A stretch of 64,000 nt of DNA from assembly GCF_000204055.1 (NCBI RefSeq), contig NW_006768769.1, forward strand, positions 2,462,091 to 2,526,090. Reading direction: 5' to 3'. The notes beneath the pieces are model-generated. The model saw only the letters and a program-made list of their open reading frames with translations, was not told the DNA's origin and did not search any database. Made by a program: the position numbers and the translations under genes. Shown in pieces: positions 23,096-34,897 of this stretch. Numbering within the stretch: the first letter of the stretch is position 1; each line of letters starts with the position of its first letter. This DNA comes from Melampsora larici-populina 98AG31. Taxonomy: Eukaryota > Basidiomycota > Pucciniomycetes > Pucciniales > Melampsoraceae.

Positions 23096-25035
23096 CTGAC
23101 ATCTGCAGAGTATCTTGGCAAGTCAAGCTGACAACACATGAGTCGACTAAAGGCATGAAGTTATTCTAGGTCTGTTTGGTTGCTGAAATCATGACTCTCA
23201 GCTTATCGTGGCAATTACACACACATCAGCACAACTTTGTAGTCTGCCAAATCACTCGGTTCGGGGTTTATGCGAGAATTCCCGAGCTCGGCATTTTCCC
23301 TTCACATTGTGAGACCCAATGCAAGGTCCCTATCAAAACAATGCCATCCATCAAGCCATTCAGGATGTTGGAGTGAAGCGCTCAAGTAAAGATTGAGACA
23401 GACGGCCGTATAGAGCACCATATCATCAAACGAACAGTGATCCGCCTCGTCTCTTTGATGGGAGAAAGGCCTGTATAGTTGCTACTTTCTGTGTTGGCAG
23501 GTACATATGGAGGATATGGAGCAGAGCTATGATCTAGATTGGTTCCACATATATCATTGGCCAATCAGCGATTCTATGCTCGTGTTTCAGGTGCCAAATG
23601 CTTTGGTTTTGTTGAATATCGCCGTGTTTCCCTCGGTTACCATTGGCGGAATGCTTGGGAGAAGATTTGCCGTTGAGGCTAGCATCTTATTGTGCTTCTC
23701 TCGAGTCAAACGATGCACTTGTTCGCACCAAACAATGCGGGAGCTCGCGAATCACGCTTTGGTTTTTGCCTGAGACCAGCAGAGTTTTTGACTCATTTCT
23801 CTTCGATGCCATACCTCATCAAACGTCACACCCAGCCGTGGCAGGCTTGGTCTGAGCTTTCTACATATACTTTGGTAATCTTCAGAACAGCCCCCATATA
23901 CAAACAAAGTCACTCTGGTTTTGATGGTAAAACTAGCAAACCCTTTTACATGTACCTGTAAAACAATACTCTGGCTTGCAAGCACACCCCAAAATGAAGT
24001 GATCTAGAAATCCAAATTGGAATATCTCTAGCAACGTCGATCAACTCAAAACATCACAGAAGACGCGCAAGACCTTGAAGAAGTTCTGGCGAGTCACACT
24101 TGGGAATTGAGGAGGTGCGGAAGGGTCAAGAGGGACGTAGAAAAAAAGTGCAAAAATGAGCTTGCCAATGATAGTTCAAGAGATAGGAGAAGTTTTTACA
24201 AAAGATAATGCTCAATGAAGGTTAAAGGCGAGCATGATTTTTAGCTTGTGCCAAGCTTGTTGTATGTGAACTGTCAGGTAGACTGATGCTTCTTAACTTA
24301 ATTGTAATATTTTTCCTCAAACTGCACCATATTCAAGAGATGGAAGGAGACCCTTCATCTGTGGGGAGAGATGTGTTGGAAGAGGGGAGTTGAAAATGCT
24401 TCTGCTGAACATATCCTTGGCGAGGTGGTTACACTCTCATTGGATAAGCCCAAGACGAGAACATTATGCATATTAAAGACATGGGTCTTGTGCAAGACTT
24501 CAGCCTCGTGGTCAGACAAACATGGAAGTAGTTGAGGCTCGATATGAACAGAGACCACTACTAGGGAAGTCGGAGTTACGTAAATTATGATTTAAAAAGG
24601 CGGCACGGGTCAGTTCTACAACTCTGGGGGGCTCAGCAGCTGGGATCCCTTGAGCTGTTATTGGTCATAGCCATGGTTCGATGTTCCCGTCATGGAAAGC
24701 ACTTTCACAGCACGCTGTGAAGACCTCGCCTTCCTTGCATCCCGCTGCTCAGCGCTGGTCTGAGCAATGAATATGAGGTACAGGGGTCAGTCAGTTAAAT
24801 CGTACTCTATTTTGTAATTTCTCATTATCAGAACCTTGGTTTGTGTGACAACTACTAACTCGCACCCAATCATCACATCTCCCTCAACTTGGCTGTTATG
24901 CGCATGAGATTCAATCATCACGTGGGCTGCTAACATCTCATGACTCTGAGCCCTGGAAAACTCATCAAGACCTTGTCCTGACTTCTTGTCAAGCGTTTCC
25001 TAAATCCTTTGAAGCTTGTTCACCGATTCCAGTCG

Positions 25036-25045
25036 TATATAAAAG
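25036..25045 (+). promoter_or_regulatory. TATA box
   Basis: TATATAAAAG lies about 310 bases before the ATG at 25,349, followed by a C/T-rich leader, a normal fungal promoter arrangement. Confidence 0.5.
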
Positions 25046-25348
25046 ACTGTCTAGGTCACATCCCATCAACTTTTTCGTCTTCCCCACTCCAAACTCTCAA
25101 TTTTGCCTTATCGTGAACATTAGCCAAAGGCTGATTTCGATACCACTTCTACCTTTGCGCACTTAAAAATCCTACACTCGCCTTGCATTGTTATCAAAAC
25201 AGCCTGATTCCTTGCTGTATTTTCTTGTCTTGCTTTGCTTGCTCTTCTTTTTCTTAAACATTTCTTGTTGGATTTACCTATCCAAAGTTTCTCGCAGCTT
25301 TCTATAACAATACCAATCAACTTTTCCTGAAGATCACCATCAATCGCC

Positions 25349-26676
25349 ATGGGTTTTCGCGAAAACAAGAACAAGCTGGGTACTCGCGTCCGCTCTGCGT
25401 TCGATAGACTCAGACCTTCAAAATCAAGCGTAGGATTGTCAAACATAATGAAAGGTGAAGTCAGTATAGATTCCATATTTTCGGCTGTGATGGGTGCAAT
25501 ATGCATGCAACGTTTCTCGCTCAATTTGCTTGTTACCTCGCTTTTAGCTATCAATGATTCGAGCAGTCTCGCCGATGCCACTGCCGGTGTTAACTCTGTC
25601 ATCCAGCATATCGCATCGATTAGTTTCAAGTACATTAATGGAAGGCGTGATGCGTGACTCATTCTATCACGAGGTTAGTCCTCTCAGCCAATCGCACTTA
25701 CTCCGGACTGTAATGACTTACGCTCAAATTTGTACCATGTCTTCATCTTCAGCCTTGGAGCTTGATAAAGTCTAGCCAAGAACATCAAGAACCGGCTCGT
25801 TCACCCGTAGATGTTTACAAGATTAATAGCTCGACAGCGCACGATAAGGTCTTACAGCGCCAGGGAGTGCTCGCCTCCCCCATTAACCTTCGCCTAGCAT
25901 CTCCCACTCAATTCCCGTTATACTTTCCAAGACCTTCAGTCCCCATCCCAAAGCAATCAGGATTGTCGCGTTCTCATACATCGGGCCCATTCACACCTGA
26001 GCTAGAGAAAAACCCCGCCGGAGGCAAACCTGAGCATGTCACATCCACTACCACTCCTAAATCGAATGGGTATTTCACAAAGACCAAGCCACCATCCAGT
26101 CAACCATGCTCTCGGAGCAGTTCACCGACTTCGGTGTATTCAGAAGAATCCTCCAGCATGCCATCATCGAAAGAAAAGGAAGCCTGGCTTACTCCTGAAA
26201 ACCCTACTCATCAAGAGGCGAAGTGGAGTGTGTCTCCTCCGGAAAACCCTATTCATCAAGAGGCGAAGTGGAGTGTGTCTCCTCCCGAAAACCCTACTCA
26301 TCAAGAGGCGAAGTGGAGTGTGTCTCCTGCTCGTCATTTCTTACGTCGCCGAGGTCCTACTCCAACTACCCAGCCTCTATCTTCCAGACTTCTACAATCA
26401 ATTGTATCATCCCCACCCGCGAAACCTTTGTCGGTCCAAAGTACAAGTACAAGTTCGGATTCCGACAGAGAGCTCAGTAATCAACTTGAACTCTCACGTC
26501 CAGGTCGTCCGAGGGCACAAGACGTTATTGATGACACGAGGTTAGAATATGCATTGCTGGCGAGAACTGAGCCTTTGCGAATCGTGCGCACGGAAGTATC
26601 CCCAACATCATACAAGTCTTGGGCTTCTACTTATATGACTGATCTCACCGCTTCTTGTTCAAACTCCTCATCATAA
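25349..26676 (+). CDS. Ser/Pro-rich protein with a triplicated 15-residue motif
   Basis: Three exons keep frame: 25349-25454, 25564-25673 and 25753-26676, about 380 residues. The first exon encodes a basic N-terminus (RENKNKLGTRVRSAFDRLRP). The rest is Ser/Pro/Thr-rich and likely disordered, with many SP and TP sites, and contains three tandem copies of ENP(T/I)HQEAKWSVSPP, then a basic RHFLRRR. The C-terminus is more ordered (DTRLEYALLARTEPLRIVRT). I recognise no domain. The first intron's acceptor is ambiguous: GAG at 25,561-25,563 restores frame, whereas the stronger TTTTAG at 25,547 does not. Phosphorylated regulatory or scaffold roles would fit the composition but are only a guess. Confidence 0.6.
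26197..26331 (+). repeat. Three tandem 45-base repeats in a coding exon
   Basis: The 45-base unit starting GAAAACCCTACTCATCAAGA is repeated three times in frame with only one or two base differences, so the expansion is recent. Confidence 0.9.
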
Positions 26677-27659
26677 TGATTTACTACAATATGACATCTT
26701 TTTTTCTCTTGCAATTTTCTTTATTACCTTGAACGTTGTTATCTTCAGTACTTTGTATTTTTTTTGAATCTCTTGGGTTTTCTCTGAATATTTGACTTCT
26801 TGTTTTTTTCTTTGAAATATATCATCTTCTAATATCTAGCTATCATTTTATACATGCAATTTTTCTTGCATGTCATTCAACATCAAAGTTTGAAGTTAAC
26901 TGAATTCCAATTTATGCAGTTATCTTTTAATGGGAGCTGTTGTGAAACTTTGAGAATATGATTCTTCAGTTTTGTCTCTTTCCATGAAGCAAATAAGACC
27001 CCAGATTCCTTCTATGATGCCATATCTAAGCATACCTTCAGGCTGCAACTATCCTCAAATAACTGTTCATCAAACCTTTATTTTTCAACATGGATACTTG
27101 TACCTTGATTTATGTGCCCGGAATGTAAAACAGGCACTGGATGAATTTGAGTTTGAGTTGAGGAAAAATTGCAAATTAATTTGCAACAAAATCCTCCATA
27201 AAAATTCCTCAATCCCCAATAAGCTTGAGAATCTTATCAGAACAATAGATGATTGGCATGATGTCTTTCAGTAATCTGAAAGAATGGTATTATTTGGACC
27301 CCAAAGGTTGTGGTCTTTTACAAGATATTTTCTCAACTTTAACTCCTTGATCTGGACACCCAAAACCTTTGATATATACTGGAGAGACTTTTTCTTTACA
27401 TTTGAACTTGTACCACTGACTTCTGAATTGGATGCAAATGTGTCAGATCATTGATCTCCAGGTGATGAAAACAAAAGTAACAATTTGTGTACTATTTTAA
27501 ATTCTGTCCATTCATATCTTACTTTTGTTCTCTTCAGACTGTTTCAGGACTGGAATTGGTCTACATTGAATTTGGTGATAAGGGACGTATAATTTGGTCT
27601 TCATTGCATTTAGCTGGTGTAGTTTGGCTAATCGGTACTTCAGAAAGGATTTGTGTATA

Positions 27660-27818
27660 GTGGCTCTCAAACCTGACCCAGTTTTCAAAACCCAGTTAAC
27701 CCAGTTGACTTTTTGGCAGTAACTTTGTGTATCAAGTTGACATTTGTTGACAGCTCCCAGCCAAAAATTCCACTGGGTCACCTGGGTTTTTTGAAACTGG
27801 GTCAGGTTTGAGAGCGAC
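27660..27818. mobile_element. Small foldback (MITE-like) element
   Basis: About 38-base terminal inverted repeats (GTGGCTCTCAAACCTGACCC at left; complement beginning GTCGCTCTCAAACCTGACCC at right) enclose a short centre, 159 bases in all. A TA stands directly before the left end and a TTA after the right end. It has no coding capacity. Confidence 0.7.
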
Positions 27819-28900
27819 TTATGTACTGTCACTTTGAAGTTTGCACAGCCTAACTTAATTTGTCTGAGAGGGACTTATATGTCAGCCTGAGTCTATAAAG
27901 GCTAGACCAAACTGAATAGAACGCACTTAAGATAGTATGAAAAGAGAATTGCGGCTTTGTTACAATAAAGTGTTTGTCTTTATTGAGATAAATTTGAGCC
28001 TACGAGTTAAACGTCAGGTGTTAGTTTTGTAAGTTCACTGACAGTAACAGTAACAAGGAAGGCACTCACGTTAATATAATCAATATATTCAAGTGGTCTT
28101 CTACAGGAGGTTATAGTAATAATCCTTCCTCAGGGTGAGTCTGTAAACTCTACTTTTAACAATAAGAGTTTTGAGTTCTTAATAGAAAAAGATATAGGAG
28201 TTATTTTTGACTAGGTAGTGGAGCAGTTATAAACTATACTGGAGCTAGAGATAGAACAAGAGAACCACGATAACAAATTGTGTTTTAAACCACAAGAGAA
28301 CTATAAAAAATAGGTTTGTAACAATGAGTTATCAAAATCTAAGTTAAATGTATGCGGCTGGGTTTGTTTGAATTGTTATCAAAATGATAAAGTTCTAAAG
28401 AAGTGGAAGTATGTTGGTTGTGATATCTGATGTCAAAAAGATTATCTCTGCCGGTAAAGCCTTGTATTTTATACTCGTGCTTTTTCCTTTTGGTGAGATA
28501 GCTTTCTTCCTCTGACGTGTTCAGCTGTTCTTTGCTTAGTCAGGGTTAGAATGTGGTTTTAGATCCTGACTGGTTATTTTCGAAGAACTCCTAGTCAGGG
28601 TACAAATTGGTTGTTATCGATATGGTCTTGATTAGGGTCTTAGAATTCTAGTAGTTGCCTTGGTAGGTTTGTTTTATGATTAAAGTGATTCTGGTCCTGG
28701 CTGTGATTATCATCATGGCCAGGGTTTTTTTTTATTCATTTCATTCACTCTTGAGACTTGAGTGTGAGGTGTGGTAACTTCAAGATTCGTTGTGATTATC
28801 GAAGTATCTTTTTTTATAAGGTGTTTTTTATTTTAATATGCAATGTAGTAAGGGTTTCTTTGTCTTCCTAAGGGTACCTATTCTTACCTCTAGGTTTACA

Positions 28901-29385
28901 TTATACCTTATACCACATCTTTGGCGGATGAGCTGGAAAAGTTTTGGTGGGCACAGTTTCAATCCTCCATATCTCCGTAGCCTGTAAACAAATTTCCTCT
29001 GGACCAAAGAAAAACCCTGCGCGCCTGCTTAATCTACACACATGTGTGTAGCCTACTTCTTATTTTATTGAAAACCCACAGAGTAATGTGATTGTGAAGT
29101 TTTCAGAAAACACCAAAATCAGGCAGAAAACTGACCAACCTGACCCCAAAAGCGCTGAAATGTTACACAAAAACCAGTTCTTCAAGTCTGTTTTTAAGGG
29201 CTTTCCTGGTGGCAAGAGAGGGATTTGAAAACATGTGTGTGTGTAGGATGATCAGGCATAGGCACACAGCTTTTTTCTTTGGTCCAGAGGAAATTTGCTT
29301 ACAGGCTACGGAGATATGGAGGATTGAAACCGTGCCCACCAAAACTTTTCCGGCTCATCCGCCAAAGATGTGGTATAAGGTATAA
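28901..29385. mobile_element. Foldback (MITE-like) element with about 125-base inverted repeats
   Basis: The left arm from 28,901 (TTATACCTTATACCACATCT, then TTTGGCGGATGAGC and TCCTCTGGACCAAAGAAAAA) is repeated as its complement ending at 29,385, nearly identical over about 125 bases. The centre is about 230 bases and non-coding. The ends are TA-rich, so the exact target duplication (TA, TATA) is ambiguous. A diverged partial copy lies at 740-940. Confidence 0.8.
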
Positions 29386-31708
29386 GTCCCTCTCTCAACT
29401 ACTCGTTCGTCCAAGAGGGACTTAGTTGAGTTAGTTGCACACCTAAAAACTGGAGTTTGGCAGAGAAAGTGGCCCTCTTTCTACTTGGGGGAAGTAGAGG
29501 ATCCAGAGGGGAGTGAAGAATGTATTACCTACTTTTAATCAGGAAGCTGATTAAAGTTTGATGAAGCTTATCACTAGTCTTATTTATATAAGACTCTTGA
29601 TATTTACTTCAGTTGAACTTTAATTGTTCTTTAAAAGTAGTGGGTAATTATATCTTGGGGGAATCTCTGAAGGCTGAGAGAGGAGGGGTTTATATACTCT
29701 CCTCTCTAAACCTAACTGTAGTGATATTTGTTATTATCACTACATTGGTTCAGGGTTAGTCATTAACATGTAGTAATGATTGTTACTAGTAATGCTTAAT
29801 TACATATACATGTTATGTGTGATATGTAATATAAGCATTTAACTCTTGACACTGAGTTATGAGGTGTAAATGGTGATTTATTACATATTACATGTTGTTT
29901 TACAGGTTCATGTATATGTAATAAAGGTTTTGATACATTGTATTACATGTTACATACAGTCTATGCTCAGTATGTAACAATGTAATTAATCTTATACATG
30001 TGTTTTTTACTGTTACAGGTTAGTTTTGGGTACATGTATATGTACTCAGGGCTGACAAGAATTGACATCAGATAAAGATCAAATGATGGTGTGATGTCAA
30101 GATGATATGAGGATCTAAATTTTGAATTTCAGAAGTCTTGTCTGGAGAGTTTAATATGGTCAAACATCACAGTCACCATCTTAAAAGATGGAAAGAGAAT
30201 CCATTTTGCATTCTGAGAATAAAAATTTATGTCATCATCACTGTGACTGCTGCTGGAGTGATTCAAATTCTTGAAGCCCATCTGAGGGCCCATCAGCACT
30301 GATAATCATGACAAAGTCATAAAAATTGTCTGAACTTCAAAGTCATGCACATGAACTTGGGGTAGTGACCTGTCCCTGACTGGCTGAGTCTTCCCTGGGG
30401 ATCTATCATGACTTGGGGCCAAGACCAAGGCCAGAGGGGCTGGATCTAAAAGCCCTACACCAAGGCTAGGGTATCAGGTGTCTGAGTTGTACTTGTCAAC
30501 AGGTTCAGAATCCTTGTGATGATGCACATCTGTCTGAAAGCTGAGGTAAATTAATAAGTTTCATGCACTTTGAAAGCTTTACTGAATAGTGGTTTGTAAG
30601 CCAATCTTGGCTTTTCAGGCTCAGAACTAATATGTAAGGTGAGCCCTCAAATCAACCTGGCCAGTAACAGGGTCAGCCAGGCTCAACCCAGCATAACTTC
30701 TCTGGAACTTGAAGTCATCAGACATCCTTAATTCCTGACCCCAAATTGGGAGCATCCATGAGAAGAAAAGGTCAGGTCATAGGTATGGATGTTATGCAAA
30801 ATGATATCTGTATACCCTAATTCTTGTCTCTTTCTTCAGCTTGTGGCAATTGCCCCCTCAAAGCCTTGGACAACCCAGAACCACCCCATCATCTGGAAGT
30901 ATGGCATCTAAATTTGCCTTGAGGATGGTTAAGCTGGATAGACTAGAAATAAATTGGTCATTGGGCAAACAAAGTTTCCAACATCCCCTTATGAATGATG
31001 GTAAAAAACTTTCAAAAATTGGTGAAAATTGTTAGATAAAGCCTTTGGCCAACCCAATGCTTCTGAGAGTAAAGCTTGGAGAACAACATATCTATGGAAC
31101 CAGGGCTAAGAACAGTGCTTTGAGTCAACTATACAGACAGTGTATTGAGCTTACTCTCATGCCAAATTGTATACAAGGTTTTGAACCTTTAAGGAAGTGA
31201 TTGAGACACAAGTGACCTACTATACATACTTATCCTGGCTCTTTAGCATGACCAAATCAAATTTCTCTTATTTGTCATTATCAGTCTCTTGCCTTCTCAA
31301 AACAAAATCTTGGTTCAACTTCTCAAGACAAAGTTATGATCAAGAGAAAGGTATGTAGATGAGCATCGAGTACAGAGCTCTCACACCGTTGAAATGTAGA
31401 GTACATTAGAAAAGATGATTGGAAAAAGGATCTTAAAAATCCTCTTATATTTTAACATCCCACACAAGCAACCTGGGATAATTTCTTGCTTCAGTCAGCT
31501 CTCAAGGTGCCCCATAAATGAAAACTTGATCAACTGTACTTGCTTCTCAAAGAATCTCTCTTGCACCAACCCATCACTTCTTTCTTAGATCTTGAGTCTT
31601 GTTCTCAAAAATAGGGCAGCGCTGGTCATTCCTGTTAGAACTTTGAACCATCCAATTATCATTGAATTCTCATTTTTGATCATCCATTAGGGCCCGTTCG
31701 GTTCGGTC

Positions 31709-31890
31709 GGTCACATATTATGTGACCAACTTTTACACCAAAATTGTTACATACAGCAATATATTATATGGACCAGATTGGACCCATATACTCGCTTTTA
31801 CATACCTGTTTGGTTCGAATATGTGAAGTCAATATGTCATTGGACATCTTCACATATTCGTCCAAATACAGATACAGCCTTTGGGCTGTA
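31709..31890. repeat. Three palindromes next to the Harbinger left end
   Basis: GGTCACATA-T-TATGTGACC (31,709-31,727); CGAATATGTGAAG with complement CTTCACATATTCG (31,816-31,828 and 31,848-31,860); and GATACAGCC/GGCTGTATC just after. All are perfect arms. They are candidates for transposase or Myb-protein binding sites. Confidence 0.7.
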
Positions 31891-32059
31891 TCTACCCCCT
31901 CTATCTCTATCTGCCCCTGCCCCAATCCATCTCCTTCTTCCACCCCTTTCTCCTAATCTCAATACCCGCACACCCCCTTTCCAACGTCTCTTTTTATTCC
32001 TCATTCCCTCGCTCAGCTCTCCTCACGATTTCCTTCCTCAGCTAGTTCATCAAACTGGC

Positions 32060-32680
32060 TATTGAACCTCGCTATTGGTTTTCTATCCAATCAAGTCTTT
32101 GATTCAATGAACCTCGCTATTAGTCCTTTATTGCATCAATTCCTTCTCTTTTTTATTCAATGAACCTCGCTATTAGTCCTTTATCGCATCAATTCTTTGA
32201 TTCAACTCAACTCACTATTAGTCCTTTATCAAATCAATTCCTTCTCTTTTTTATTCAACTCAACTCGCTATTAGTCCTTTATCAAATCAAATTAAATCTT
32301 ATTCAGCTTAACTCGCTTTTAGTCTTTTATCAAATCAATTCCTTTTTATTGAACTCGACTTGCTATTATTCTTTTATCAAATCATTTCCTTTTTATTGAA
32401 CTCGACTTGCTTTTAGTCCTTATCAAATCTTTTTCTTTTTTATTCAACTCGACTTGCTTTTAGATCTTTATCCAATCAAATCAAATCTTTTTCTTTTTTA
32501 TTCAACTCGAATTGCTTTTAGATCTTTATCCAATCAAATCGAATCTTTTTCTTTTTTATTCAACTTGACTTGCTTTTACATCTTTATTCAATCAAATCGA
32601 ATCTTTTTCTTTTTCATTCAACTTGACTCGCTTTTACATCTTTATTCAATCAAATCTTTTTATTGAACTCGACTCTGTAT
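32060..32680 (+). repeat. Imperfect tandem repeats of about 55-65 bases
   Basis: Units built from TTTTTTATTCAACTC, a CTCGCTATTAG or CTTGCTTTTAG block and a CTTTATC(A/C)AATCAA block recur about nine times. The region lies in the leader of the Myb-like gene inside the Harbinger element; no coding role is likely. Confidence 0.8.
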
Positions 32681-32772
32681 GGTGAGTGCTGTTTTCTTTG
32701 TCTTTGTCATTATTCATTATTCCTATTACTCATGGCTGATCTCCTGGATTGTTACAGGTGTAGCTCTTATTG

Positions 32773-34452
32773 ATGGATACCACCAAGAAGCCATCAAGAC
32801 CTCGTGCTAAACCGGCTGTTCGAAAAGCCAAAGCTGCCACCGAGTCTGCTACCCAACCTACCATCCAACCCACTACCCAACCTACTACCCAGCCTACCAT
32901 CCAGTCTGCTACCCAACCTATCATCCAACCTACAATCGAGTCTGCTACCCAGCCTACCACCCAGTCCGTCACCCAGCCCAAAGCTGACAAGATCATTCCC
33001 AACGTAACTTGGGACGACAATGACGATCGAATCATGATTGATGTTCTCACTTTTGAACGCCAGCCAGCCGACGGAAAACCTATTGGACCTGAGAACGCTA
33101 CGACCACTCATGGCTTCAAAATTCCGACTTAGGAAGCCTGTGTCACCGCACTTGCAGGGAGTGAAAGGAAAGTTATCAATGGTCTTGTTTACCTAAGTCA
33201 CACTAAAGAGGTAGGAAACTGCAAGTCCAGGTGGTATGTTGTAAGTTTTTCATAATAATTTCATTTCCTCATTTCTTCAGTTTCTACACTTTCAATTCTA
33301 TTCCACCACTCTATCCCTCAAGCTGGGAAATTGGGGCGCACTGACAGGTTCAGGCTGCCACCTTCCCAGCTCCTCACGGTTAACCTGATGGTTTTGGGAT
33401 GGGGATTGACAGGATTCAAGTCCATCCCACCGTGTCTACTCTCAAATGAGTCTTTCTTTGTTTCTTTCTTTTTATATGAACTCTTCAATTACTTGTTAGT
33501 TACCATACTCTCAAACTAATATGTTTTTTTTATATGAATTCCTCAATCACTTGTTAGTTACGAGGCCTCTATGCCAACTATAAACATCTTGACGGGCTTA
33601 GTGGAGCCGGGTGGGAAGATGGATGTATCACACTTCCTGAGGGGGTCTGGGCACCCATCCTAGCCAAAAGTAAGAATGTAAGTAAATTTCATTATTATTG
33701 TCATCATTTTGCTTTCCTCAAACTGATTTTCGCCTTTTTCTCAGGGAACCAAGAAAGCGAAAGACTATGCTCGATGCAAAGGCCGACCTTTTCATTTATT
33801 CACCGAACTTGCCCCATTGCTGGAGGGCCATAAAGCGACTGTGAAGTACACCAAAACCTCGATCAAGAAGCCTGACGATCCAACTCCAGAAGCCTCCACT
33901 TCAACTAGCACCCGTGTCCCAGCCACTACCCATACACTTTCACCAACCTCTTCCACATCCGACTTGCCCAATATTGAAGATCCTGCCCATCCTAAGTCTG
34001 ACGTTCCTAAGTCTGAAGAGGATCCTAGCTCAGATGAAGGACCAGCCGGAAATCAACATGGTAAGTCCGCGGTGGCACTGAAGGAGCGTAACCCGGTTCG
34101 CAAGAAGAAATGCAGCGGTGTTGAGATTGTAGATGGGCTTTCGACCAAACTACACAACATTGGATCCCTCTTCAAGTCATCACTCTCTTCATCTTCAACT
34201 GAATTACACGACATGAGCACCCTTTTGAGATCGACAATCCCTTCAACTTCCACTTCTGTTGTACATTCTACTCCTGAGGCTCCACCCCAATCGAACCATA
34301 GCCAAGCAGTCAAGCTGTTGTATGAATCTTCACTTACTTGCCAACAGCGCTGGAAGGCTATCGAGTTGTTTTTAGTCCAGCCTTTGTTGGCTGAGACTTA
34401 CATCAGCACTCCAGCTGAGGAACGCAACGAGTGGCTTCAATCCAAGATTTAG
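32773..34452 (+). pseudogene. Myb/SANT-like protein of the Harbinger element, premature stop
   Basis: In PIF/Harbinger elements the second gene encodes a Myb/SANT-like DNA-binding protein that brings the transposase to DNA. Here the first exon begins MDTTKKPSRPRAKP and has a Gln/Pro/Thr repeat (QPTIQPTTQ type). The DNA-binding domain follows (VTWDDNDDRIMIDVL ... CKSRWYV ... SGAGWEDGCITLPEGVW ... KAKDYARCKGRPFHLFTELA) across introns from 33,241 and around 33,680-33,744. The last exon is acidic and Ser/Thr-rich, with a C-terminal WKAIELFLVQPLLAETYIS segment. The frame is broken by TAG at 33,130-33,132, after GFKIPT, where the family usually has Trp. A single G-to-A change of TGG would explain it. 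Downstream sequence remains open. Confidence 0.7.
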
Positions 34453-34897
34453 GTAAGTAGTTTCAATTACTTCAAACCTATCCTTGCTACATGTTGATGT
34501 ACTCTATCTTTTCCCTTTCTTTCTTTCTTTACTCTTTTCATCCACTGTTTATTGAATTCATTATCTTGATTTTATTTCATCTATCTATTTATTGATTTAT
34601 TTTCTTCAGTCTTCTTCTTTTTGTTCTGTATTTTTTTTCAAACACAGACACAGAATTAAATTGATATATTATTACTCACAATGTTATTACTCAAAAGCTG
34701 TTTGTAAAGCTGTATGTACACAACATTATTATACACCGGTTTTTAGTTATTTGTTTGATGCTCAGAAATAAAAAAGAACACATGTAGTCTTTGCTTCCAC
34801 ATTATCATGATGCATGAGTTGAGATTTAAGTGAGAAACAATCAAAGATGTGAGTAATACATGTAAAATAAAAACTAAATAAGGTTGTATCTAATCAT
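34453..34897. other. Region between convergent Harbinger genes
   Basis: AT-rich sequence with pyrimidine runs between the two 3' ends. No gene or clear structure. Confidence 0.5.

Larger units (their letters stand above)
22490..25348. other. Spacer with gene remnants and the leader of the next gene
   Basis: Reading frames are short. The most protein-like stretch is a minus-strand frame at about 23,095-22,887 (listed separately). The last 300 bases form the leader of the plus-strand gene at 25,349, with a TATA box at 25,036 and pyrimidine-rich sequence. Confidence 0.5.
26677..31689. other. Long spacer with foldback elements and possible retroelement debris
   Basis: No gene is supported. Two foldback elements are listed separately (27,660-27,818 and 28,901-29,385). 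The stretch 27.9-28.9 kb and 29.4-30.05 kb look like non-coding terminal or leader parts of retroelements (short repeated ACATGTA-like words, TATAAAGG near 27,894), but no polymerase or gag reading frame survives. The frame at 30,841-31,035 has no recognisable domain. Confidence 0.5.

Noticed and set aside
27880..28900. LTR retrotransposon
   Set aside because: TATAAAGG and leader-like sequence are suggestive, but no paired LTR, primer-binding site or polymerase frame could be shown.
32060..32680. CRISPR-like array
   Set aside because: Repeat units are imperfect, spacers are themselves part of the repeat, and the setting is a eukaryotic transposon.
32730..33107. Two antisense frames rich in Gly/Trp/Leu repeats
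   Set aside because: They mirror the Gln/Pro/Thr repeat of the Myb-like gene.
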